Source: Henricia sp. BOLD:AAB3569 (lineage: Eukaryota > Echinodermata > Asteroidea > Spinulosida > Echinasteridae). From it: a stretch of DNA of 64,000 nt. The stretch covers positions 806,001 through 870,000 of the forward strand of contig JBBELK010000571.1 in the NCBI GenBank assembly GCA_037783545.1, in the 5' to 3' direction. The notes below the pieces were generated by a model, which was given only the letters and a program-made list of their open reading frames with translations, did no database searches and was not told the DNA's origin. A program made the position numbers and the translations under genes. This document shows positions 27,601-39,600 of this stretch, piece after piece. Position 1 is the first letter of the stretch; each line of letters opens with the position of its first letter.

Positions 27601-30600
27601 CGCTGAAGGACCTCTTGGGAATGCTGTGGAAGGGGAAAAAAGATGCAAAAAATTATAACGATAAATATAATAATTTACTGATCTGAAAAACTAGCCTCAT
27701 CTGATGAAATGAGAGATTAGTCCACAGCCATCTCGGAGTATTATGGCGGCCATCTTAGATGGTAAACACTTCGTCAAGCATAGGTAGCTAAATTGTGTTC
27801 CAACAAAAATACGCTTTCCATACATAGTATTTCAAAGCACGAGACAGACCAGTCTAGGTCACAATGTAAAAAGTGAAATATTAAAACAGCTAGAAATATC
27901 ATGACAATTATACAATTAGAAAGTTTTAAGATGAATTCATAAATACCTTAGACAGTTTACACATCCCTATTGGCTGAAAGCACATCACTTGGGCAGTTTT
28001 AAAACGGACGATAAAGGCCCAGTCAGTCTTAAACACTTTGAGCCTGGCTCGCGGCCGCACCCGAGCCATGGTCAGCGCGTATGGAACACGCACACGCACA
28101 CAGAAACTGCACGCTCCCGAAAGTACCCCATCGTGTGCGTAACAAGAAGCAAAGGATGAACATGCACAACAGAATGCCTTTGTTGGAGTTCATTTGAATA
28201 GCTTGTGACTTGAATTAAGACCCAGGGACTTGTGAAGGCTTGTGAGGACTTGTGATGGACTTGACTACAACCCTACAATGCAGTGGTTGCAGAACAGATG
28301 TAATGTGATTATATTTGTTTAGTCTTCATGGCCATTTGGGCTGCATAATTTTGAATAAGTTGCACTTTATTTAGATCGTGATCGGAAATTTCTTAAAGTA
28401 CAATAATTGAGTCGCGACATGACAAAAGCATGAATGTTTAAAGCTAACCTTATCCGGTATTTTCTGCAGCCACGATGTGACGAAAGGTTGCCAGCCTGTG
28501 TCAGTGTAGTCCATGTAGACCATACCGCAACGGCTGACAGTGGCTGGTGAGGCAACTGCTAGATTCTCCGTTTCAAACAGCAGGGTCACCTAAAACAAAA
28601 TTATCAGCTTGTTAAAATATTCCTTCCAAATGTCCAGAAGAACCAGAGTTGGCAAAATATACTCTTCAAAAAAGAAACACAACAGAGGCATGCAACTGTG
28701 TTACAAAAAAAAAAAAATTAAAAAAAATCTTTCACTTTGTAGAGTAATTTTTTAATTTTCAATGGGGCAGATGAGGAAACAAAAAATAGGAAATCAGCTG
28801 ATCAGCTGAAAAGTTGCATGTCTGCCGGCGGGCGGCGGTAAATGTCACCCTTTGTGTGTTGCCAAGGTTACTGGGTCTACACTAAAACCAGTGAACTGTT
28901 TTCCTGCGCTTTAGCAATGGACGTTTCAGACTACCAGCGAATGTTTAGACCTAATGATCATGGCAAATGACGTCACACTTGAGTAGTCTATGTTCTTAAA
29001 ATATCAATTCTTAATCAGAACACAAGTCTTAGTCTCAAGACTGAGTCTTCTGCTCTTCTCTATATTTTGGCGTTTTAATAGTATGAACTGTTTGGTCTTG
29101 AATTGCCTTGTCTGGTCTCAAACTGTCGGTCTTGGTCTTGACTGCAATGCATAGTTCAGATTTTGCCCAGTTAACCCCGCCCCCTTGGATATTGTTGCTA
29201 TGGCTCACACGCTATCGTCAAAATGGCGACACACAGCGCACAAAGCAATGGGACTTTCAACCGAAAGCACAGATTCATTGGGGAAAACTCAGGTATTCAT
29301 GTTTCGGCGTCGACAGTTATCTTAGAACACACCGAGTAAAGGGCCAGTAATACAGGGATGTCATATCATGAAATACGTGCTTTCGAACAACGAAATGACC
29401 GGCCTTGAAACCAAAAAATCACCCGGATCATCGCATACAACACTGTACAAATTGTATGGGGAAGAACATCGCGTGATGTTGTTGCAAACAATGCACTTTG
29501 ATCTATGTGGATGATATCTGCTAGCTCTGTTGTGATTGGTCGGCGGGTTCGGTTGATTGACAGGTCGGAACTATGCATACAGTGCTAATCTAGTCATGCC
29601 GGGTAATGGTAACACAAACCCAAATTCAACAAGCCTACCTGGTCAGGCATGGCAATACGTTCACCATTGATGAGAGTGAGTACTTTATTATCATCCATGA
29701 CTGAGTTCATACTCTCAATCCACAGTGTGTCCACAGGCGCATCAAACATCAGCCATTTCTCATCTGGTTTCTCATCTGAATATAACAAACATGGGTCTTT
29801 CTATAAATTAGGGGTCCAATGTTGGTGTCCCCCGTTACATTTTACATCTTGTTTTTGTAAATTCAGGACACATTCTTTAAATACTTTCCATCTCAAAGAG
29901 TGAATACATAAAGTACAATTCATACAAAATGGTTTAAAAGCCAAATGTTTTAATGATTTTTGTACGAAAAATAACACATATCAGGTGTAACGGGCGACAC
30001 CAAATGTCACACTTTTGGACCCCTAATTTATAGAAAGACCCATATACAAATTGGCACCTGTGAAAGAACACTGACATTAACCCTTACCCTAATTTTCCTA
30101 AATAATCACCGTCCAACAGACTTGCGATGTGCACATGTCTGTCAATGTGGGGTTATTCCATAAGAAAAGTGTAATTTATTGTAAAAATGAATTTTCCAAA
30201 TTACCAATTTTTTGAAGATATTTCCGTGCGATTTCTAAACAGTGTAGAACATACGTGTACAATAATTTACAAGTTAAACTTGTAATGTCTTAGTATGATA
30301 GTTTAGATAAAATTCAAGAAAACTGATGTATAGGGAAACACCAAGGGTTATGATTACATTTGAGGTCCTTTTAAGGTTCCTTTCCGTAAAAGGTAGCTGC
30401 CGATTTTACCCACCCTAAATAATCTCTACTTTAAAATTCAAATTCTGTTACGAGCAACATTTAATCAATTTATTTATTTTATTTATTTATTTTGGCACAG
30501 TCGCCACGGGTCGTGGAAAAGGCAATTATGCCCAAATTAAAATCCACTGCCCCGTATAAATAAAACAAGACTGAATCAAATTATACATGTACTTAAAACA

Positions 30601-33600
30601 ATATCAACATCAAATAGTGAAGTTTCAAAATATCATACTTGCATTTAGAAGATTGCAGTAGTTTATTTAATTGTTTTTTGTCATGTTTTGGGTATTAACA
30701 GATACAGATGTTGTTCGATTATATACAGAGGGTAATCGTTTTCTAGAGCTCAGTGTTTATAAGAACACAACTTTAGAAGTGTCAAAAAGTAATGTGGGAC
30801 ACCGTCTCCCGTTTTCATGGAAAGCATGTTCTAACAGATCATTAATAAGCGTTTAATGCCTACGCTCGCAAAAAAAACCAAACTATAATACACAAACTTA
30901 TTAGATGTTAAGCAAGCTTGCATTTGGACTAACCTGCACATGTCTGCCTCATGACGCAGGACAACACACCGTCCGTCCACTCATTAGTGTTGAGATCAAA
31001 CTCGCCATACAGCTCCCCCAGTGACAATGCTTTGGGGTTGATCGGAAAATCCTTTATTCAGAATTCAAACAGGGAAAAAGTATAAAGTTAATAATATGCA
31101 GTATCCCGATTGACTTAAGTTTTGTGCCAAACTAACTCCAAACCTTAAAACCATTAAGAGATTTTGGTTTGATTTGGAATAAATGTAATCACTTTGGTTT
31201 TAAACGCTTTATTGCCTGGCCCGCAGGCCGCACCCTTGTCAGCTCAGCGCATATGGAACACACACACAGAAATGGCACGCGCCCGAAAGCAAAATGTGCG
31301 CCTGCGGCTCGGGCCATTACCACTCGTCCAGGCCCCTAGCCGGTTGTAAACATGTTTAAGATTGGCCAAACCCACTTTTATTCTCGAAGTAAACAATGTA
31401 AAACAAAACAAAAAACTCACCCTGACGTAGTTGAAGCTATTATCTCCCTCTTTCTTCATCCTAGACAGCGTTGACTGAAGGATGCGCCACGTGACAGTCT
31501 TACCGCTTCCCGTCCTACCAACGATCATGACCGAATGCCGCGAGTTCTTGGTCTCGTACAGCTGGATCACTTTGAGCACGGTGGAGGGGATGGGCTGGTA
31601 GCCTTGGTTCTTTAGCTCCGACTCGATCACTGATTTCATCTGGTTGTAATAGATTAATAAACAACATGTGGATGGTTACACAACGGTTCCAATTTCAGGA
31701 TACCCGCAAGCACATGTTTTCGCGGCAGGGTCTGTGGTGTAAGGCTCGGTGTAATGACGCCACCTAGTAACCGTGTGGAAGTTGCGAGTAGTAAAACATG
31801 GCGGACGGTTTGGAATCGCGACATGAGTACGAAGAAAAACACGGATTTATTACACAAAATAGGATGCCTTCAAACAGAGGCAGGTCAACTGCCGCCATCT
31901 TGGTTCCATTCATGTCTTACCTTGCCGTAGTCAATGACCGGTGTGTCCAATCCAGGAAAGAGATCGGCCACGATGCCATTAAACAGAGGCAGGTCAACTG
32001 CTGCCATCTTGGTTCCATTCATGTCTTACCTTGCCGTAGTCAATGACCGGTGTGTCCAATCCAGGAAAGAGATCGGCCACGATGCCATTAAACAGAGGCA
32101 GGTCAACTGCCGCCATCTTGGTTCCATTCATGTCTTACCTTGCCGTAGTCAATGACCGGTGTGTCCACTCCAGGAAAGAGATCGGCCACGATGCCATTAA
32201 ACAGAGGCAGGTCAACTGCCGCCATCTTGATTCCTCATGCGCACGTGAGGGCGCCCTTCGTGAGGCTGCATCATGGTGTTTTACTGCTCTGCTGTTTTTT
32301 CGTTAGATTGTTTCAGTTTTGCTGTTAGTGAGTTGGTGTTTGTCTCAAATTCGTGAACTGTATAGTATGTGAGTACTCGTGATCACCTACACTCCAGTAT
32401 TTTTCGTGGACTTTGTATTATAAGAGAGTTTTTACCAGTTTTATGGTGGTCTTTGCAGAGCATTTTTCTCACATTTGGAAGAGTGACACTAGACTGCCTC
32501 TAACCAGTATTTGATAGGAGTTTTAGTCTGGTGCATCCACCCTGCTTGTCACTGTTTTGAGGACGCCGCCACCCAGAGACATGCCTACAATTAACAGATA
32601 TACGTACTCCAATAGCTTTCTTAAGAGCTTGAACAGTGACAACTGCTTGTTCCAACCAGACTCCCAGCTACAAAGTACACTTATTGATTTAACGGCGTGC
32701 CGAAAAAGAAATAAGAGAGGATGTCGTGGAGGAAGGAACCTGCACAGGAGGATACAAGTTGTGGAGGTTTATAGACCTCACTTACAGAATCCCGCGAACA
32801 TTAGAAGAGGAGTAACTTTTTCAAATCTTACTGAGATTAAAACCATCACTTCAACACCAGTTCAAGAACGCCCAAAGAGAGATTTTCCTACATTCGTGCT
32901 TTGCAACGCTCAATCTCTTGTGAACAAATTTGATGACTTTGAGCTGCTTTTACATCAAGAATCTGTAGATGTGGGAGTGATAACTGAATCTTGGTTTCGA
33001 CCTGATATGCCTGACTACATGCTCTCCATTGACGGCTATGAGATTTTTTCAAAGTCTCGTAGCCATGCAAAAGGTGGAGGAGTTGCAGTTTATGTCAAAT
33101 CACAAATCACTGCAAGTGGGATTCCAGAAATCTCAGTCCCCAACGAGCTGGAGTGTGTATGGTCTTTACTACAACCTAAGAGGCTACCCAGAGATACATC
33201 GATCATCGCTGTATGTGGCGTCTATATTCCACCAGATTCTTCCTTCCAAGATATCCTCACACAGCATCTATTGGAATCAATGGACCTTCTCCACACTAAA
33301 TATTCGGACATTGGCTTCGCTATTATGGGAGATTTTAACAGAATGCCGGTAAACAACATTCTCAAACATTGTAATCTAAAACAGTTGGTTAAATTTCCCA
33401 CACGTGCACTTGCAACATTAGATCTTATCATGACCAATTTTAATGTTCACTATAGAGACCCAGTTCCCTTGTCGGCACTGGGAAAGAGTGATCATGTGTG
33501 TATCCTGTGGAGACCTGAAGTGCATGTTAAAAAAAAATCAGAGCAGCAAAAAGGCACTTCGTCCTATGAAAGATTCACAGTTGAGAGAGTTTGGTAGGTG

Positions 33601-36600
33601 GATCCAAGAACAAGATTGGTCTAATGTTCTCAAAGCTGAAAATACCCAGCGTAAGGCAGATGCACTATACGAGTCTCTCCAGGGCGCAGTTGATAGATTC
33701 TTTCCCATGCAAACAATAAAAACCCAAAGCAGTAGTAAACCGTGGATGTCTCAGAAAGTTCAATCACTTGTAAAAAAGAGACAGGTTGCGTTCGGATCGG
33801 GGAGAGTCGAGGTGTACAATAAACTACGCAATGAGGTACGTAGAGAGATCAAGAATGCCAAAGTTCACTTCTATGCTAACAGAGTCCGAATTCTACAAGA
33901 AACAAATCCAAGGAAGTGGCACCAGCAGATAAAAACAATGACTGGAAACACTAAAGCTGTCCTCAGAATACCTGTCCAGGGAGTGAGTGATGATGATCAT
34001 GTGACCATTGCCAACACAATTAATGATCAGTTTGTGAAGGTTTCTTCGCATATCCCCCCTCTGGATCTTAATGTTCTGGAGGCCTACTTACCAGCCATGA
34101 AGCCTCCACCATCACTCTATCCTTGGGAAGTGTACACTGAGCTAAAAAAAGTTAAATCCAATAAAGCAACTGGTCCCGATGGAATTTCTCCCAAGCTTGT
34201 TAAAGAATTTGCCTATGAGTTGAGTTCACCTTTAACTGATGTGTTGAATTGCTCGTACAAAGAGGGCGTGGTGCCTAAGCAATGGAAAAGGGCCATAGTA
34301 GTGCCAATACCGAAAACGAAGCCCCCCACGGCTGATAAACTCAGGCCAGTTTCTTTGACTGACTGTTTTGCAAAAATAGGAGAGGGTTTTGTAACAAACT
34401 GGGTCTTGGATGATATTCAAGACAAAATTGACCCTCAGCAATTTGGCAATGTCAAAGGCATTTCGACCTCCCATTATTTAGTTAGTCTCCTCCATTCACT
34501 CCATCAAGGTGCTGACAGGGTCGGCAACATTGGGACGGTGGTTCTGACGGATTTCTCCAAAGCGTTTGATATGATTGATCATACCATCCTCATTGAGAAA
34601 TTTATCCGCTTGGGAGTCCGTAGATCCATCGTCCCTTGGTTGTGTGACTTTGTCAGCAACCGCGTCCAATGTGTACGATACAACCAAACACTCTCAGAGT
34701 ACAGGGTTCTCAGTGGAGCTCTTCCTCAAGGAACTAAACTCGGCCCTATTGGTTTCCAGGTCGTTATTAACGACGCTGCTCATGATCTGGGTGAAAAGGT
34801 TAAGTGCTGGAAATATGTGGATGACTTGACACTTGCTGAAAATCGTTCCTGTTTCCAACCTAGTGGGCTGCAGGTAGTTCTTGATGAATTTACTGAATGG
34901 ACCAACTCTAACAAACTCAGCCTGAATCCCTCCAAGTGTCAAGCCATCCAAATATGTTTCAAAACTAAACCCCCACCACATGCCGAGTTGAGCATTGCGG
35001 GAGTCCCTCTGAACTTTGTATCTGAGGCAAAGGTCCTAGGAGTCTGGCTACAGAGTGACCTCCGATGGGAGAAAAATATCAATGAAATTTCTAGGAAAGC
35101 CAATCAAAAACTGTATATGCTCCGCCTGCTTAAGAGGTTTGGATTCAATGATGATGAGCTCATATCAATTTATAAAAGTTATGTAAGGCCTGCTGTTGAA
35201 TATGCTGATGTTACTTGGACTTCCTCAATTACCGCCGCCCAGAAGAAGACTCTCGAGCACCTGCAAAAACGTGCATGCAGAATCATTTTGGCACAACGCT
35301 ATACTTCGTATGCGGATGCAATGCAGCTCTGCGGGCTTGAGTCTCTTGCTGATAGGAGGGAGAATCATTGTCTCAGGTTTGCCGAAGGACTTGCCAATTC
35401 AGAACGTACAAATGATCTTTTCCCTCCTACCAGATGGGAGTCTCACGACCGCAACCTGCGTAATGCACATCATTTTTCCCACTTACGCACCAGGACATCA
35501 CGATTCAAAAACAGCCCAATACCCTTTTTCATCAGCTTGCTGAACAAGTAGAATCTTTTGTTCTGTGAACAGCTTTTTAATAATCCTTTTATAATTGGAG
35601 CCACCACAAATCTGTGCAAGATTATTACTCGCATTTCAATTAATAACAAAACAGTCTGTGTTAATTTTTATTAGTTATCCAAATAAGTTTTCTCTGTGAG
35701 CAGCTTTTTGAATTTTTTTAAAGATTTGAGGCAGACAAATCTACAGGTATGTGCAATGTACAAATGTTGTTTTTTTGTTTTTTAACTCATGTTTACTGTG
35801 ATTTTGATGTTTTTAATATTGTAAATTATCATGCAATTTGACCTTTGGGTTACAATGTGATAATGTGAATAAAATATACCATATACACATACCTTGCCGT
35901 AGTCAATGACCGGTGTGTCCAATCCAGGAAAGAGATCGGCCACGATGCCATTAAACAGAGGCAGGTCAACTGCCGCCATCTTGGTTCCATTCATGTCTTA
36001 CCTTGCCGTAGTCAATGACCGGTGTGTCCACTCCAGGAAAGAGATCGGCCACGATGCCATTAAACAGAGGCAGGTCAACTGCCGCCATCTTGGTTCCATT
36101 CATGTCTTACCTTGCCGTAGTCAATGACCGGTGTGTCCACTCCAGGAAAGAGATCGGCCACGATGCCATTAAACAGAGGCAGGTCAACTGCCGCCATCTT
36201 GGTTCCATTCATGTCTTACCTTGCCGTAGTCAATGACCGGTGTGTCCACTCCAGGAAAGAGATCGGCCACGATGCCATTAAACAGAGGCAGGTCAACTGC
36301 CGCCATCTTGGTTCCATTCATGTCTTACCTTGCCGTAGTCAATGACCGGTGTGTCCACTCCAGGAAAGAGATCGGCCACGATGCCATTAATCAGAGGCAG
36401 GTCAACTGCCGCCATCTTGGTTCCATTCATGTCTTACCTTGCCGTAGTCAATGACCGGTGTATCCACTCCAGGAAAGAGATCGGCCACGATGCCATTAAA
36501 CAGAGGCAGGTCAACTGCCGCCATCTTGGTTCCATTCATGTCTTACCTTGCCGTAGTCAATGACCGGTGTGTCCACTCCAGGAAAGAGATCGGCCACGAT

Positions 36601-39600
36601 GCCATTAAACAGAGGCAGGTCAACTGCCGCCATCTTGGTTCCATTCATGTCTTACCTTGCCGTAGTCAATGACCGGTGTGTCCACTCCAGGAAAGAGATC
36701 GGCCACGATGCCATTAAACAGAGGCAGGTCAACTGCCGCCATCTTGGTTCCATTCATGTCTTACCTTGCCGTAGTCAATGACCGGTGTGTCCACTCCAGG
36801 AAAGAGATCGGCCACGATGCCATTAAACAGAGGCAGGTCAACTGCCGCCATCTTGGTTCCATTCATGTCTTACCTTGCCGTAGTCAATGACCGGTGTGTC
36901 CACTCCAGGAAAGAGATCGGCCACGATGCCATTAAACAGAGGTAAGTCGTTGGCCGTCATTTTGGGCACGTTCATGTCTTTCATTGCTAATAGAAGAATC
37001 TAGAGCAAAGAAAAAAAAGAATACCATTATGGCATTTACAATGAATGTATACCAGGGGCTGGTTTTTAAGTTATATTGTCCGTGGTTCTCAGCAATTTTG
37101 AAATTTTTTTTTCTCCGAACGAATTTTTAAAGCATTAACTTTATTTTAACGAAAAACATCATACTTTGTATTTTAGATATCGGCAACCCTGTGAAAAACC
37201 ACGTTTTTATTCGGCCTTTTTTGCGCCTGCCATGGATTGAATTATTGGCGACTGCCAATAATTCGAAATATTGACAATAATTGTTTGATAATTAAAGTTT
37301 AAACGTTGGTCAATTTTATATGGTAAGGTCCAAGTATTTTTTTTGATGTCTCATTTGAAAGCAAATAACTTATATGCTTCTAGAAAAATAATTTTTAAAA
37401 ACAAATATTTCGAGGTGGCACACCCAAAACGCACAGACGATACATCTTTAAATGCCCTTCGTGGAATAAGGGTGTAACATATCTAAGGAAGAATGTTGGT
37501 AAACTAGACTGAAGAAATTTTAGCTACTTAGATGCATCAATGCTTCAGAATATCTTACTTCTTCATCAGGAAGATTAGGAGCCACCCTCTTCTTCTTGCC
37601 AGCGTAGCGAAGCACCGATGTCAGAGCACGCAGTCCAAAGTCATAATGATCTTGTTTAGAGAGCTGTTGCACTGCCAGTGAGTAGAGCGTGTGCACTTTC
37701 TTGGCCAACACCTTGGGTAATGGGGACAAATTGGGAGAGAAATGTTAGTGGGGCCTTGAGTTCACTTATGTGTTTTTTTTGTGTGCTAAACAGCACTGTG
37801 AAATTGGCCCCGGATTTATGGGTCTTTCTAGGGGTCCAAAAGTGTGACATTTAGTGTCCCCCGTTACACCTGATATGTGTTATTTTTTGTACAAAAATCA
37901 TTAAAATTTGAATTGTACTTTATGTACCCATTCTTTGAGATGGAAAGTATTTAAAGAATGTGTCCTGAATTTACAAAAACAAGATGTAAAATGTAACGGG
38001 GGACACCAACACTGGAGCCCTAATTTCACATTCACTTTCATGTGAAGTATGAACCAGCCTTAAAATCCCGAAATGGGGTGATTTGTGTAAGCCATTATGT
38101 ATGAAAACTTATTAAAAATGATTGAAATAATGAGTTCAGTGAGGTACTTTCACAGTTCTTAATAAATTGGATAAGGCCAAACAAAATAAATGGTGCATTT
38201 ACGGTAACGGCCTAAAAACAATTGAGGTAGGTAGGTAGGAAAATAATTTTATTTTGTCTTTTTTTTTTACATTTCAGTTCATGCATTTGCGTGTTGTTTT
38301 GCAATGTTTGAAACTCACTATTAACCATGTTCATGTACAAGTGTAGAAAATGGTATGTTCATTGGAAATTATTGCAAATAGTGCTCATTTAAAATTATCA
38401 ACTTGAAAATTGGCAATAAAAAGTTTAAGGTCGGCAATTTGGCCGAATAAATTCCAGGTAGGTCGGGTTACCGTAAACACACCATTTATTTTGTTTGGCC
38501 TAACTCAAAACTGGGCTAAGGTGAATCTTCTCTGGGTGTCGATTAGAATCAATTCCAACTTGAGAATTAAAAACACAATTCTGTATTTTAGAGAAATTGA
38601 TTTCCATTATTTTGAAGATTTCTGGAAGTACCTAGCACTTCTAAATGTTAATGGTTGCAAAAAGTTTACGTGTTTTGTATTAGGTATGCGAGATATTTTC
38701 CCATTTATCATGCCAATTTTTGTTTTGAAAATAGGATAGAATCCAAATGGAATCATAATCGATTTGAATCGATTTTTTAAACCCCCCTCCCCCTCCCCTT
38801 ATCCTTTTTTAAAATGCTAAGACAACTCGTCTGCGAACCTGTGCAAGTCCACACAGTTACGGTGCTACCTGGTTTATGCAGACCTCTTTTGTCCGCAGGT
38901 TCGTATAGTGTACTACACGTTCTTGCACACAAACACAAAATCAATTCTAGTGTATTTAGTTTATTCCATTTTCAAGTTAAAATCATGTAACTAGTGGATA
39001 ATTCTTGAAAGACCTACCCTCGTATTGTTGAATCCTTCACCAAATAGGATGATTTCAGCAATATAAGCTGAATCCGGCACGACCATGGAGATTGGCCGAA
39101 ACATCGACTTCAGATTGTCAGGGAGCTCGGTACGACCAGCATAACCTAGGATGGGAAATCAATCAAATGTAGAAGTTTATGGAATGTTGTGGTCTATTTG
39201 CACTTGATCCAAGTTTCAAAATATACTTGTTCAGTTGCACACCCACTGAGGAAATAATGGGGTTCGTAGAGAAAACCTGAGAGAGTATACCAGTGTGCCT
39301 CATCATAGCTCAGCTGGTAGATCATTAGCCTTTGTTAAGGCCTCGCAGCTGGGTGGGTGTGTCGCGCGCCAGAACGAGAGCGCCACCATGCGACGAGGAC
39401 GGGGGAGCAGTGCTGCTCCCTCCATCCTCGTCGCATGGTGCTCGTCCCGTCCTCGTCCCATGGTGGGCGAGATTGAGCAACAACCATAATTTGATCAGAG
39501 TCCCTTGAACAAGAATTTTACCTGTCATTCGAAGACTATCGTCAAATCCCTCAAACAAGAGATTTTAAACATTGTTCAAAGAACTCTAGTTGGACTAGAG

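Larger units (their letters stand above)
32239..35887 (+). mobile_element. Near-complete non-LTR retrotransposon inside the 109-bp array
   Basis: About 3.65 kb with an apurinic-type endonuclease frame and a reverse transcriptase frame, on the strand opposite to DNAH2. The 5' sequence begins near CGCACGTGAGGGCGCCC and the 3' end is AT-rich (GAATAAAATATACC). Array units flank both sides. A few bases of the unit (about TCTT) are missing at the site, and I see no clear target duplication. It looks like a CR1/L2/Jockey-group LINE without a separate ORF1. Confidence 0.92.

Noticed and set aside
31862-36873. CRISPR-like array
   Set aside because: Units are contiguous 109-bp repeats without unique spacers, derived from an exon, in a eukaryotic gene.
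35906-36890. Series of identical 73-residue plus-strand frames ([19 protein letters not shown])
   Set aside because: They are antisense shadows of the DNAH2 exon 27 repeat; the coding sense is the minus strand.
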